From Candidatus Methanosuratincola sp. (GTDB lineage Archaea; Thermoproteota; Methanomethylicia; Methanomethylicales; Methanomethylicaceae): a stretch of DNA of 13,133 bases. The translations under genes were made by a program, and so were the position numbers. Where the stretch lies: NCBI GenBank assembly GCA_029907755.1, contig JARYLH010000032.1, positions 1 through 13,133 on the forward strand, written 5' to 3'. The notes below the pieces were generated by a model that ran no database searches, had not been told where the DNA came from, and saw only the letters and a program-made list of their open reading frames with translations. Every line of letters begins with the position of its first letter. Position 1 is the stretch's first letter. Positions 6,473 to 13,133 of the stretch are shown here, in pieces.

Positions 6473-8053
6473 TTAGCTCTGATCGCGCCCCAACTCGGAC
6501 TTAACACCGATGAACGCCGGCCCCCTCACGTCTATCTTCCCTTGCCTGCTGGATATGTACCTGAGCCCGACCTCCGAAACCTTCAGGTTTATGTCGCTCA
6601 GGAGCTTCACCATCCTGACCCTGATGTCCGCCTGCCCTTCCCTCTCGATCCTAGCCGCCGCCATCTTCGCGACCGCGTCGACATACCTTATGCCGGTCCT
6701 GACCCCTGAGGCCCTGGCTGCCCTCACCAGCTCCACATTTTCCATCCCCTGCGGCGGGATCCCCAGTATGTTCGCCCTGTACACAACAAGCTCGTTGAAT
6801 GCGGCAGGCCCGACGAGCCTGACCTCATGATCTGGCTCGTACACCGTCACCCTGACGTTCCTTCCGGAGACCGTGCCCTCGTAAGCGACGAACTCGCACG
6901 GGCTCTCCGCGTCCTTGTTCCTCTCAATCGCCTCCACTACTGCCCTCTCGACTGCCCTCCCCTCCTCGGTCGACGGCTCCTCGACGAACGAGATCTGCCT
7001 CACGAGGGATGCGTCCGAGAGCACCCACTCGCCGTAGAACTGCGGGTAAGAGAGCTCCCTGACGTCCTTGTAGCCGTGGAGGAGCATTGCCACCCTCTCG
7101 ACCCCAATCCCTATGTTCAGGACGGGGTACTCTATCCCGTAACGCGCCAGCGCCACAGGGCTGTAGAGGCCGAAGTCCATCAGCTCCACCCAGCCTGTCC
7201 CGGCGACCTTGGCGAAGACCTCGTGCTCAGTCCCGGGCGCATAGTACTTGGCTGTTACCTTCTTCCTCTCGACCCTGACCTCCCCGAATCCGAGCCTCTT
7301 GATAACCTCTTCTGAGACACGCTTCCCGTCCTCTACCGACACCTCCTCGTCCATGATTACCGAGGACGCCGCGTGGTGGAACCTCAGGTGCGTCGCGTCC
7401 TCCTGCTGCTCCCTCCTCGCCCTGAGGCCCACGGAGAAGAGCATCACGGGCATCTCCAACTTGTGCTGGACCGCCGCGCACGTTAGGAACCAGGCGCTCG
7501 TCATGTGCGACCTCAACAAAAGTTTGGTGGGCAAGGGCTCAAGCATCCTGAGCTCGGGGAATACGTCGTTGAGTATCCTGAGCGCGGTCGTGTCCGGAAC
7601 CCCGAGCCCCTCTGCAACCTTTTCCACCAGATCGTCACCGTCGACCTTCCCCTTCTTGTAGTCGTGGAAGACCCCCTTCAGCCTCTCGAGCGCCGCCTCG
7701 TCGGTCGGCCCTCCTGCCTCCCTGATCTTCGCGATCCTGTCCGCGCCTATCCCGATGTCTGGGCGCGGGAGCGCCGCCAGGTAGTAGCACCTATCAAGTA
7801 TTGCAGGCGCCTCGTGCCCATACTGCTTGTATATGTCCGCCTTATCCACGATCATCGGGTTCACGGCCTCGTCGAACCCGAGCTCAAGGTAGATCTCCCT
7901 CAGCCTGTTCGCTGTCTCGATGAGGACGTGCCTTGCGCCCTTCTTCCCAGTCACGAAAGCGCCCTTGCCCCCGACAAGGGGCCCCGTCTCTCTCCATGCC
8001 TCCTCAAAGTCCTTCTCAGCCTTCTCAAGCACTTCCTTGATCCTGATCTTCAT
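6473..8053 (-). CDS. sepS: O-phosphoseryl-tRNA(Cys) synthetase (SepRS)
   Basis: This 526-residue class II synthetase attaches O-phosphoserine to tRNA-Cys; SepCysS, not in this window, then converts it to Cys-tRNA. It resembles PheS, but the segments VNPMIVDKADIYKQYG (65-80), LDRCYYLAALPRPDIGIG (86-103) and DGDDL (138-142) are specific to SepRS, and the length is typical. Motif 2 follows LRSHMT (Thr185), and motif 3 is GIGVER (315-320). The phosphate-binding residues I recall from the Archaeoglobus structure (Thr188, Ser231, Ser233, Asn325) map to Thr185, Ala228, Ser230 and probably Asn313, so one serine is replaced. ATG 8053 overlaps the stop of the translin-family gene (ATGA), so the two are translationally coupled. 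The C-terminal domain ends with DVRGPAFIG as in family members. Confidence 0.93.
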   Translation of the reverse strand: MKIRIKEVLEKAEKDFEEAWRETGPLVGGKGAFVTGKKGARHVLIETANRLREIYLELGFDEAVNPMIVDKADIYKQYGHEAPAILDRCYYLAALPRPDIGIGADRIAKIREAGGPTDEAALERLKGVFHDYKKGKVDGDDLVEKVAEGLGVPDTTALRILNDVFPELRMLEPLPTKLLLRSHMTSAWFLTCAAVQHKLEMPVMLFSVGLRARREQQEDATHLRFHHAASSVIMDEEVSVEDGKRVSEEVIKRLGFGEVRVERKKVTAKYYAPGTEHEVFAKVAGTGWVELMDFGLYSPVALARYGIEYPVLNIGIGVERVAMLLHGYKDVRELSYPQFYGEWVLSDASLVRQISFVEEPSTEEGRAVERAVVEAIERNKDAESPCEFVAYEGTVSGRNVRVTVYEPDHEVRLVGPAAFNELVVYRANILGIPPQGMENVELVRAARASGVRTGIRYVDAVAKMAAARIEREGQADIRVRMVKLLSDINLKVSEVGLRYISSRQGKIDVRGPAFIGVKSELGRDQS

Positions 8054-8727
8054 GCCCCTTCCCCACCCCCGCTCGCGCCTTTCTCCTTTCTCCCTTCCAT
8101 TTCAGCGGAGGCCCTCTCGATCCCCCTCCTGATCAGCAGCCCTTGGTGGGCGATCGTGACATCCCCCCTCGTCTCCTCGACAAGCCTCCTCATCACGTCC
8201 ACCTTCCTCCTCAGGTTCGGGACGACCGCCCTCGGGTAGTCCATGGCCTTCAGCAGCGTATACGCCTCCTCCATGAGCTCGAGCGCTCTCCACGCCTCAT
8301 CGATGCTGTCCTTCCTGATCGAGTCGAGGGCGTACCTCCTGAGCTCGCCTGCTGCATCAGCCACGCCCGTCAGGTAGGGCTCGGGCGGGATGCCCAATTC
8401 GGCCGGCTTCGGGACCTCCTGGTCCCTGACAAGGGATAGGAGTATCGTGGCCTCGGCGTACTCTTGGAATGCCTGCGGCAGCGGGCCGGTGTAGTAGAAC
8501 TCGTGGAAGTCCTTGCACGCATGGAGCGCCCCCTCCAGCGCTGCCTTGGCTGCCCTGAGGCTCTCCTCGGCTGCCTCGAACTCCCCCCTGTGGATAGAGA
8601 GGACTGCGCTCCCGGACCTCCTTATTATCTCCCTCGACTGCGAGATTATCTCTTCCCTCTTCGCGTCCTTTGCCTTGAGGGAAAGGGCGATCTCCTCGAT
8701 TATGCCCTCGAACTTCAACGGCGCCAC
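8050..8727 (-). CDS. Translin/TRAX family RNA-binding protein (archaeal C3PO-like)
   Basis: This all-helical protein has 225 residues from GTG 8727. The family pattern runs through it: SREIIRRSGSAVLSIHRGEFEAAE (31-54), YYTGPLPQAFQEYAEAT (78-94), EPYLTGVADAAGELRRYALD (116-135) and a C-terminal LRRKVDVMRRLVEETRGDVT. Eukaryotic translin and TRAX form the RNase C3PO, and an Archaeoglobus TRAX-like protein binds and cuts RNA. The acidic residues expected of an active TRAX-type site appear present (Glu89, Glu92, Asp124, Glu128), so it may be a nuclease. An alternative start is TTG 8718, with AAGGTGG five bases before it. The last 20 residues are low-complexity and rich in Gly, Lys and Glu. It follows taw1 by five bases and overlaps sepS. 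Confidence 0.88.
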   Translation of the reverse strand: MAPLKFEGIIEEIALSLKAKDAKREEIISQSREIIRRSGSAVLSIHRGEFEAAEESLRAAKAALEGALHACKDFHEFYYTGPLPQAFQEYAEATILLSLVRDQEVPKPAELGIPPEPYLTGVADAAGELRRYALDSIRKDSIDEAWRALELMEEAYTLLKAMDYPRAVVPNLRRKVDVMRRLVEETRGDVTIAHQGLLIRRGIERASAEMEGRKEKGASGGGEGA

Positions 8728-8732
8728 CTTGT

Positions 8733-9707
8733 TTAGATGGATGCGGAGACCTTTTTAGGTTTGCCTATGCTGCTTAGAAGCGCGACCCTGCTGATGGGGA
8801 CCTCGCCTACCAGCTCGTACCCCGTCCTTTCCGCAATGTCCCTTGCGAACTGGACGATCTCCGCGTGGCTTGGCATGCTCTCATAGCCGAGCCTAGTCAC
8901 CGAAAACCCGACGTGCATGTATGCCTTGACCTCGACGTACGTGGGCGATGCGTTTGATATGATCCTAGAGTATCCCCCCGGGTCGGTCATGTTAAGGCCC
9001 TTGACTGCGGTCATCCTGACTACGGTGGGGCACGAAAAGGACCTGAGCAGCGAGAGGGACTCCATCAGCTTCCCCCAGCTTGCGCCCGAAGCCGGCCTGC
9101 AGACAGATCTGTACACCTCCTCCGAGGGCGCGCTCAGCGAGACGTAAAGCTGGGTGGGCTCGCGGATCTCCCCGAGCCTCTTCGGGTTCGTGCCGTTTGT
9201 GACCAGGAATGTTGTCATCCCCCTCCTTCTGAACTCGCTTATGAGTCCGTCGAGCATCGAGTACTCCGTCGGCTCCCCGCTCAGGCTTATTGCCGCGTGC
9301 CTGGGATCCAGCGCCTCCCTGAACCGTTGGGGGTCTGTCCTCGCGTTCCCCTTGTAGCCGCTGATCGCCCGCCTCTGCGCAGCAATCGCCCCATCGACGA
9401 TCGCCTCCGGATGATCCTCCGCTTCGTCGTCAACCGAAGGGTATCCGTGCTCGTGCGGCAGCACCCTCCAGCAGTACAGGCACATGTTCGAGCACCTGCT
9501 CACCGCGGGGGTCATCTGGAGGCACCTGTGGCTCTCTATGCCGTAGAACTTGCCCTTGTAGCAGGGCTCTCCGCCGGTAATGGCCTCCTTGGTCCAGTGG
9601 CAGGTCTTCACAGCCGAGTGCCTGCCCACTATGTGGTAGCCCTGCGACCTGAGGACCCTGTACTGAACTCCCAAGGTGCCAGCCGCTCGCTTGCAGACCT
9701 CGCTCAT
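8733..9707 (-). CDS. taw1: 4-demethylwyosine synthase (radical SAM enzyme Taw1/TYW1)
   Basis: This 324-residue enzyme condenses N1-methylguanosine-37 of tRNA-Phe with pyruvate to form the tricyclic base imG-14, the first special step of wyosine synthesis. The radical SAM cluster motif is Cys72, Cys76, Cys79 (CSNMCLYC). A second set, Cys36, Cys49, Cys62, is spaced 13 and 13 like Cys26, Cys39 and Cys52 in the Methanocaldococcus protein, and the proposed pyruvate-binding lysine maps to Lys51. Thus both iron-sulfur clusters should form. Length is normal. ATG 9707 overlaps the psmB stop (ATGA). Substrate formation needs a Trm5 methyltransferase encoded elsewhere. Confidence 0.95.
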   Translation of the reverse strand: MSEVCKRAAGTLGVQYRVLRSQGYHIVGRHSAVKTCHWTKEAITGGEPCYKGKFYGIESHRCLQMTPAVSRCSNMCLYCWRVLPHEHGYPSVDDEAEDHPEAIVDGAIAAQRRAISGYKGNARTDPQRFREALDPRHAAISLSGEPTEYSMLDGLISEFRRRGMTTFLVTNGTNPKRLGEIREPTQLYVSLSAPSEEVYRSVCRPASGASWGKLMESLSLLRSFSCPTVVRMTAVKGLNMTDPGGYSRIISNASPTYVEVKAYMHVGFSVTRLGYESMPSHAEIVQFARDIAERTGYELVGEVPISRVALLSSIGKPKKVSASI

Positions 9708-10318
9708 TTCGCTGGTAGCGTCTCCTCTCTTGCGCCTTGCTTGGATATGACAAGAACGTCCACGCCATCGCCCGAGGCGACGTCTCTGGCTATCGCAGCC
9801 TTCACTGCCCTCACCGCCAGCTCCTTGCCGGCGTCGACTCCCATCTCGGGGGAGTAGGCCGACTCGACTATGCCGATCGCAATCGCCCCCCCGGTCCCCA
9901 GTGCAGCGTATCTGTCTTCGATCATCGATCCAAGCGGGTCGAGCACGAAGAGCTTGGCCCCTTCCTCGTCCATCCCGCCGACCATCGTCTCGGTGTACAC
10001 CGGGTATGCCCTCTGCGCGTAGAGCAGGTTCGCGAGTATCTTCGCCATCGCCCTGACGCTCATCGGCTTGCGGGTCTCGAGCTCGTAAAGGTTGGTCTCC
10101 GCAGAGATCCTCCTGAGCACGGCCTGAGAATCCGAGATCAGCCCAGCAAACGCCACTCCCAGCCTGTCGTTGATCGCAAAGACCTTCTTGCCAGCCTTCG
10201 TCATTATGGAGAATCCGTAGGTCACCCTCTTCTCAGATGCCAGGACCACGCCGTCCTTACAGGCGATCCCGACGGTCGTGGCACCGGTGACCGGGTATCC
10301 GAACTGCGCCTCAGGCAA
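9704..10318 (-). CDS. psmB: Proteasome beta subunit with Ala at the catalytic Thr1 position
   Basis: This 204-residue subunit of the 20S proteasome core has the full beta-subunit pattern: GATTVGIACKDGVVLASEKRV near the start, GLISDSQAVLRR, YTETMVGGMDEEG, and SGDGVDVLVIS at the end. Aligned without gaps to the Thermoplasma subunit, Glu17 (Glu29 here) and Lys33 (Lys45) are kept, but residue 1, normally the nucleophile Thr after the propeptide Gly, is Ala13 (codon GCC). It is therefore probably a non-catalytic subunit working beside an active beta subunit, as I remember for crenarchaeal proteasomes. TTG 10318 is the start; a GGAGGT site (10332-10327) lies eight bases before it. It is the first gene of the minus operon, with a TATA-like box at 10358-10370. 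Confidence 0.93.
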   Translation of the reverse strand: MPEAQFGYPVTGATTVGIACKDGVVLASEKRVTYGFSIMTKAGKKVFAINDRLGVAFAGLISDSQAVLRRISAETNLYELETRKPMSVRAMAKILANLLYAQRAYPVYTETMVGGMDEEGAKLFVLDPLGSMIEDRYAALGTGGAIAIGIVESAYSPEMGVDAGKELAVRAVKAAIARDVASGDGVDVLVISKQGAREETLPAK

Positions 10319-10354
10319 CTTTTAAAACCTCCACATGCACTCTCTCGTTGAGAA

Positions 10355-10372
10355 GCGAATTAAATAAGCTTT
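10355..10372. promoter_or_regulatory. Divergent promoter between psmB and the DUF504 gene
   Basis: The AT-rich stretch AATTAAATAAGC at 10359-10370 is the only strong TATA-like candidate in the 68-base spacer. Towards the plus strand it lies about 23 bases before ATG 10387, which would make that transcript leaderless; no ribosome binding site is seen there. Towards psmB it leaves room for a leader of about 20 bases that includes GGAGGT at 10332-10327. Positions are judged by eye. Confidence 0.5.
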
Positions 10373-10386
10373 TACCCGTGTTTCAG

Positions 10387-10641
10387 ATGACAACGATAAG
10401 GGAGATGCTGAACAGGATAAAGTGGTCCTGCGAGGGCGGGCTGGTCGGGTACGGGATAGTGATAGTCCACCGCGGCGCCCCCGGGAACCGGAGGGTCATA
10501 AGGGGCGAGGACGTCACAGACATCGCCCCGAGGGCGCTAATATGCATAGAGGGGGGAGAGGAAGTGGTCATCCCCTACCACCGGGTGGTGGCATTAATCA
10601 GGGACGGGAGAGTAGTATGGGATAGGAGTGTAAAAGAATGA
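10387..10641 (+). CDS. DUF504 (UPF0248) family protein
   Basis: This small protein has 84 residues. It matches the archaeal DUF504 pattern: REMLNRIKW at the N-terminus, HRGAPGNRRVIRGEDV (26-41), an acidic beta region, IPYHRVVAL (around 63-71) and the terminal RDGRVVWDRS. The family is often found in RNA-related contexts in archaea, but no reaction is established as far as I know. ATG 10387 is chosen over ATG 10348 because the family begins here and the TATA-like box would leave no room for the longer form. The stop overlaps the NOG1 start (ATGA at 10638-10641), so it is coupled to a ribosome-biogenesis-type GTPase. Confidence 0.85.
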   Translation: MTTIREMLNRIKWSCEGGLVGYGIVIVHRGAPGNRRVIRGEDVTDIAPRALICIEGGEEVVIPYHRVVALIRDGRVVWDRSVKE

Positions 10642-11669
10642 AGCAGCCTTTCGAGACGATGCCGACGGTGCTCACTGCTGATGAGATAGTGGGCAAGATG
10701 CTGCGCGAATCTGATAAGGTCGAGGTCGAGCTCCCGCAACGGCTGCCCGCGATAATGAAGGCGAAGCGCAGGGAGGCATCCAGGGTCAGGGCATGCGAGC
10801 GCGTCTCCGCGGGTTACCTCGAGTCGCTGGTCCGTTCGGTCCCCACGATCGATCGCCTCCACCCGTTCTACAGGGAGATCCTTGAGCTCCAGTCCGGCGT
10901 AGCCAACGTGCGATCTGCGCTGGGGAGGATCAGCCGCGCTGCCAGGGTGATCCACGAGGTTGCGAAGGACGCCTCCAGGAGGATCAGGTCCGCGAGCACC
11001 CCCCAAGAAGCGGGCAAGGCGAGGAGGGCCTTCCTGGGCAGGGCGGCGTCAATAATCAGGGACGCCAGGGGGGATCTCGAGCTGATCGCAGAAATGAGGG
11101 AGAAGATGAAGGACCTCCCTGCGGCTGACCCCTCCGTCCCCACCGTGGTCCTTGCTGGGTACCCCGGTGTGGGCAAGTCCACGATCCTCCGCTCGATCTC
11201 AAGGGCAAAGCCCGAGGTGAGGCCCTACCCGTTCACGACGAAGGAGCTGATGATAGGGCACGTCCTGATTGGCAGGAGGCTAATACAGGTGGTCGACACG
11301 CCCGGGATCTTGGACCGCCCCTTGGAGGAGATGAACCAGACCGAGCGCCTTTCGATAACTGCCCTGGGCAGGCTGGCAAACCTGATGGCTTTCGTTGTGG
11401 ACGCCTCGGAGGCGAACGGCTTTTCGATCGAGAGCCAGAAATCTCTGAGGGACGGGATATCCGGCGCCTTCCCCGACCTCAAGATACTGACATTCCTGAA
11501 CAAGGCTGACGCCGCAAGCAAGGAGCAGCTCGAGCGAGCAACCGCCCTTTTCGGGGAATCCGATCTCATGGCTGCCGCAAAGGGGGAGGGCTTGGAGGGG
11601 TTCAAAAAGCGCGTGCTCGATGCCCTTGGGCCACTCGAGGGCCCCGAATGGAGGGGCGAGGGCATATGA
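10638..11669 (+). CDS. nog1: NOG1-type GTPase (Obg/TRAFAC family)
   Basis: This protein has 343 residues. NOG1 in eukaryotes acts in assembly of the large ribosomal subunit; archaeal relatives are thought to do the same. An N-terminal helical region of about 165 residues with many Arg and Lys, the NOG1 N-domain, precedes the G domain. The G motifs are intact: G1 GYPGVGKS (174-181), G2 PFTT (198-201), G3 DTPG (220-223), G4 NKAD (288-291). It ends shortly after the G domain, as archaeal members do, and lacks the long eukaryotic C-terminal extension. ATG 10638 overlaps the stop of the DUF504 gene. It faces rtcA tail to tail across a 66-base gap without an obvious strong terminator. Confidence 0.93.
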   Translation: MKQPFETMPTVLTADEIVGKMLRESDKVEVELPQRLPAIMKAKRREASRVRACERVSAGYLESLVRSVPTIDRLHPFYREILELQSGVANVRSALGRISRAARVIHEVAKDASRRIRSASTPQEAGKARRAFLGRAASIIRDARGDLELIAEMREKMKDLPAADPSVPTVVLAGYPGVGKSTILRSISRAKPEVRPYPFTTKELMIGHVLIGRRLIQVVDTPGILDRPLEEMNQTERLSITALGRLANLMAFVVDASEANGFSIESQKSLRDGISGAFPDLKILTFLNKADAASKEQLERATALFGESDLMAAAKGEGLEGFKKRVLDALGPLEGPEWRGEGI

Positions 11670-11735
11670 GCGGTTCATGATTGCGCGATAGGGATGAACT
11701 TCTTAAGGCAGTCGGGAGGAACGACCCCTGCCGCC

Positions 11736-12791
11736 TCAGGGTTTTGAGGGTGCCTTCCCCTCGACCTCCACTGCAGCCCCGCCGCCCTTCAGTTTTTCGA
11801 TCCTGAATCGGGTGCCAAGGAACTTGGAGCACAGCCATATCATCGTTTCCGAGTGGGGCGTGAGCTTCGAGACCCCGATCTTCGACACGCCGTTCGTTAG
11901 AGCTACCAGTGGGATCAGCATGTCTCCCAGGTGCGAATCCAGTGCCATCCCGCTCTGGAGCTCCTCCAAAAGCTTTCCCGCCGCGATCTCGCCCACCTCT
12001 TCGGCCCTCCTCTCCCTCGATCCGAGCGCGTCGGCCCCAATCCTGAATTCGGTGCCGGTCTCGGCCCAGATCACTATCCCGCTCCCGGGTCCCCCCTGGG
12101 GGTTCGATCCCGTCTCGCTGACTATCCTTATGTTCTCGTATCCCGCCTTCCTGAGCGCACGCTCGGCTGACGAGGCCTGCCTTGAGGCTACGTGGGACGG
12201 AAGGTTCGTGCAGTGCGAAATGCCCCTGATCGTCTCGACCCGCCCCCTTTCAACAGCCCTAACCGGATTCAGAAGCTTCGACGGCACCACCGAAAGCCGC
12301 ACCTCGCCCGCCCCCTTCGGGAAGTGCCCCCTCCTAACCAGCTCCACCGATGCCTCGATGCCGATGATCTTGAACGCTGGTATCGCGACATTCCTGAAGT
12401 AATCCACGGGGGGGCTCCAGGGCACATCAGTGCCGCCGACCATCCTCACCTCGGATCGCCCCTCAGCGAAAGCGAGTATCGGTATCAGCTCTTGGGCTAT
12501 CAGCATGGTGCTCCCTGCAGTCCCGATCTGAAACGTGTATTCGCCGCCAGACACGGCGCCGGGGGAGAACCTGACCTCGCAGCTGCCAAGCTCAGCGCCC
12601 TCGAGCAGACCCCCCGAGACTTCGGCGGCCGCCTTCAGCCCCACGAGGTGCTGGGGCTGGAGCCCTGGTTTCGGGCGCCTTGCCCTTATGTTGTAGACCC
12701 TAACAGGGGTCCGAGTTACGCAGGAGAGGAAGACCGCCCCCCTGAGGATCTGGCCTCCCCCTTCCCCGTAGGATCCGTCGACCTCGATCAT
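11736..12791 (-). CDS. rtcA: RNA 3'-terminal phosphate cyclase RtcA
   Basis: This protein has 351 residues from ATG 12791. RtcA converts an RNA 3'-phosphate to a 2',3'-cyclic phosphate with ATP, through an adenylated histidine. The N-terminal signature IEVDGSYGEGGGQILRGA and the RARRPKPGLQPQHLVGLKA segment are diagnostic. The C-terminal TPHSETMIW contains the likely nucleophile (His313 by this numbering), although the common TNI next to it is TMI. The length fits the family. ATG 12791 is preferred to the in-frame GTG 12800 because it begins exactly at the family's usual N-terminus and AGGTGG lies five bases upstream. The gene stands alone, convergent with the NOG1 gene and divergent from the gene at the right edge. 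Confidence 0.94.
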   Translation of the reverse strand: MIEVDGSYGEGGGQILRGAVFLSCVTRTPVRVYNIRARRPKPGLQPQHLVGLKAAAEVSGGLLEGAELGSCEVRFSPGAVSGGEYTFQIGTAGSTMLIAQELIPILAFAEGRSEVRMVGGTDVPWSPPVDYFRNVAIPAFKIIGIEASVELVRRGHFPKGAGEVRLSVVPSKLLNPVRAVERGRVETIRGISHCTNLPSHVASRQASSAERALRKAGYENIRIVSETGSNPQGGPGSGIVIWAETGTEFRIGADALGSRERRAEEVGEIAAGKLLEELQSGMALDSHLGDMLIPLVALTNGVSKIGVSKLTPHSETMIWLCSKFLGTRFRIEKLKGGGAAVEVEGKAPSKP

Positions 12792-12805
12792 ACTGCCCAC
12801 CTGAT

Positions 12806-12849
12806 CTTATAACTGGCGAGGCGATATATCATACTCTATAATACGGTGG
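12806..12849. promoter_or_regulatory. Divergent promoter region of rtcA and the right-edge gene
   Basis: This AT-rich spacer holds several TATA-like runs: TTATAA at 12808-12813, GATATATC at 12823-12830 and CTATAATA at 12835-12842. Those nearer the right could serve rtcA on the minus strand, and the left one could serve the plus-strand gene, whose ribosome binding site GGTGG is at 12845-12849. Which box serves which gene is not resolved. Confidence 0.4.
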
Positions 12850-12854
12850 ATCGC

Positions 12855-13133
12855 ATGAGCATATCTGTCTTGCCGTGCAGGGTCGGGGCAAAGTGGATCG
12901 TACTGGCGCTGGACGGAAAGGGGAGGCTCTTCGCGAACTCGTTGCCGTCCGATGACCTTCAGCGGTCCAAAGCGCAAGTTCTGAGATCCCTGCAGCGGCG
13001 GGGTGTTTGCGATTACAGGATATCCGCTGCTGACCGGCGGGCAGAGTCCATTGCCAATGCAATCATTCGCGGCGAAGAGGTCGAGATTGCGACCGACGGG
13101 CTGTCGCCCCTCGAGGTCTCGGTACTCGATTGC
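12855..13133 (+). CDS. Probable methylated-DNA--protein-cysteine methyltransferase, N-terminal part
   Basis: The frame starts at ATG 12855, five bases after GGTGG, and runs open for 93 codons to the window edge. The N-terminal half alternates beta strands and charged loops, with WIVLALDGKGRLFANSLP like the N-terminal domain of archaeal Ogt proteins, and the last visible residues, DGLSPLEVSVLD, resemble the FEGVTPFEKKVYEWL region that begins the DNA-binding domain there. The active-site PCHRV motif would lie beyond the edge, so the call cannot be confirmed here. If correct, it repairs O6-alkylguanine in DNA. It diverges from rtcA and shares its promoter region. Confidence 0.5.
   Translation, partial: MSISVLPCRVGAKWIVLALDGKGRLFANSLPSDDLQRSKAQVLRSLQRRGVCDYRISAADRRAESIANAIIRGEEVEIATDGLSPLEVSVLDC

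Noticed and set aside
6448..6482. C/D-box-like pattern (TTGATGA followed by CTGA) on the plus strand
   Set aside because: The first box lacks the required purine, no C' or D' pair was found, and it falls across the end of sepS; chance is more likely.
6473..8053. Annotation as phenylalanyl-tRNA synthetase alpha chain
   Set aside because: The class II core is similar, but the SepRS-specific segments (LDRCYYLAALPRPDIGIG, DGDDL, DIYKQYG) and the length fit SepRS, and no PheT partner is adjacent.
7505..8239. Long plus-strand open frame opposite sepS
   Set aside because: It is antisense to a clearly conserved gene; its length follows from high GC and codon bias on the other strand.
12792..12800. 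GTG 12800 as the rtcA start
   Set aside because: The AGGTGG site is placed for ATG 12791 and overlaps the GTG itself; the family also starts at the later Met.
1..13133. CRISPR array, insertion sequence or prophage
   Set aside because: No regularly spaced repeats, transposase or phage-like genes, or long terminal inverted repeats were seen; the window looks like chromosomal housekeeping genes.

Overview
The window is archaeal. The evidence is the gene set: a proteasome beta subunit, diphthine synthase (DphB), CTP-dependent riboflavin kinase (RibK) with archaeal FAD synthetase (RibL), the wyosine enzyme Taw1, a NOG1-type GTPase, RtcA, DUF357 and DUF504 proteins, and O-phosphoseryl-tRNA(Cys) synthetase (SepRS). 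TATA-like boxes sit close to starts, several starts look leaderless, GC is high and arginine is often AGG. SepRS is known from methanogens, Archaeoglobus and some uncultivated lineages. The beta subunit resembles the crenarchaeal-type second beta subunit as I remember it, so a TACK archaeon with the tRNA-dependent cysteine pathway (for example Bathyarchaeia or Methanomethylicia) is my best guess; the lineage is inference only.

Layout. 1-221: the start of a membrane protein on the minus strand, cut by the window edge. 362-3023: a tight plus-strand cluster of two small membrane-anchored proteins, a MacB/FtsX-type permease and its ATPase, joined by abutting or ATGA-overlapping ends. 3024-3402: a gap with no convincing gene. 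3403-3479: tRNA-Lys(CTT) on the minus strand, apparently sharing an AT-rich promoter with dphB. 3550-5091: dphB, a DUF357 protein and ribL on the plus strand. 10318 down to 5098: a long minus-strand operon, in transcription order psmB, taw1, translin-family gene, sepS, endonuclease V-like gene, ribK; it meets ribL tail to tail. 10387-11669: DUF504 protein and NOG1-like GTPase on the plus strand, divergent from psmB. 12791 down to 11736: rtcA. 12855 to the right edge: the start of a probable alkyl-DNA methyltransferase.

How the genes work together. RibK and RibL together turn riboflavin into FMN and then FAD. The minus operon mixes protein turnover, tRNA modification (Taw1), tRNA-Cys charging with phosphoserine (SepRS), an RNA-binding or RNA-cleaving translin/TRAX-like protein and an inosine-repair-type nuclease. 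Translation and RNA metabolism is the common theme, continued by DphB (EF2 modification), NOG1 and RtcA.

Points worth a second look: the beta subunit has Ala where the catalytic Thr1 is expected; the EndoV-like protein has Asn for a catalytic Asp and Leu for a conserved Lys, and lacks a canonical start codon for its family-typical N-terminus; ribL also lacks a canonical in-frame start, explained most simply by one extra G in a G run; SepRS has Ala in place of one phosphate-contacting Ser; a C3PO-like protein is translationally coupled to SepRS; and the ABC exporter carries two small anchored proteins I cannot place. I did not find a clear wholly new multi-gene system.
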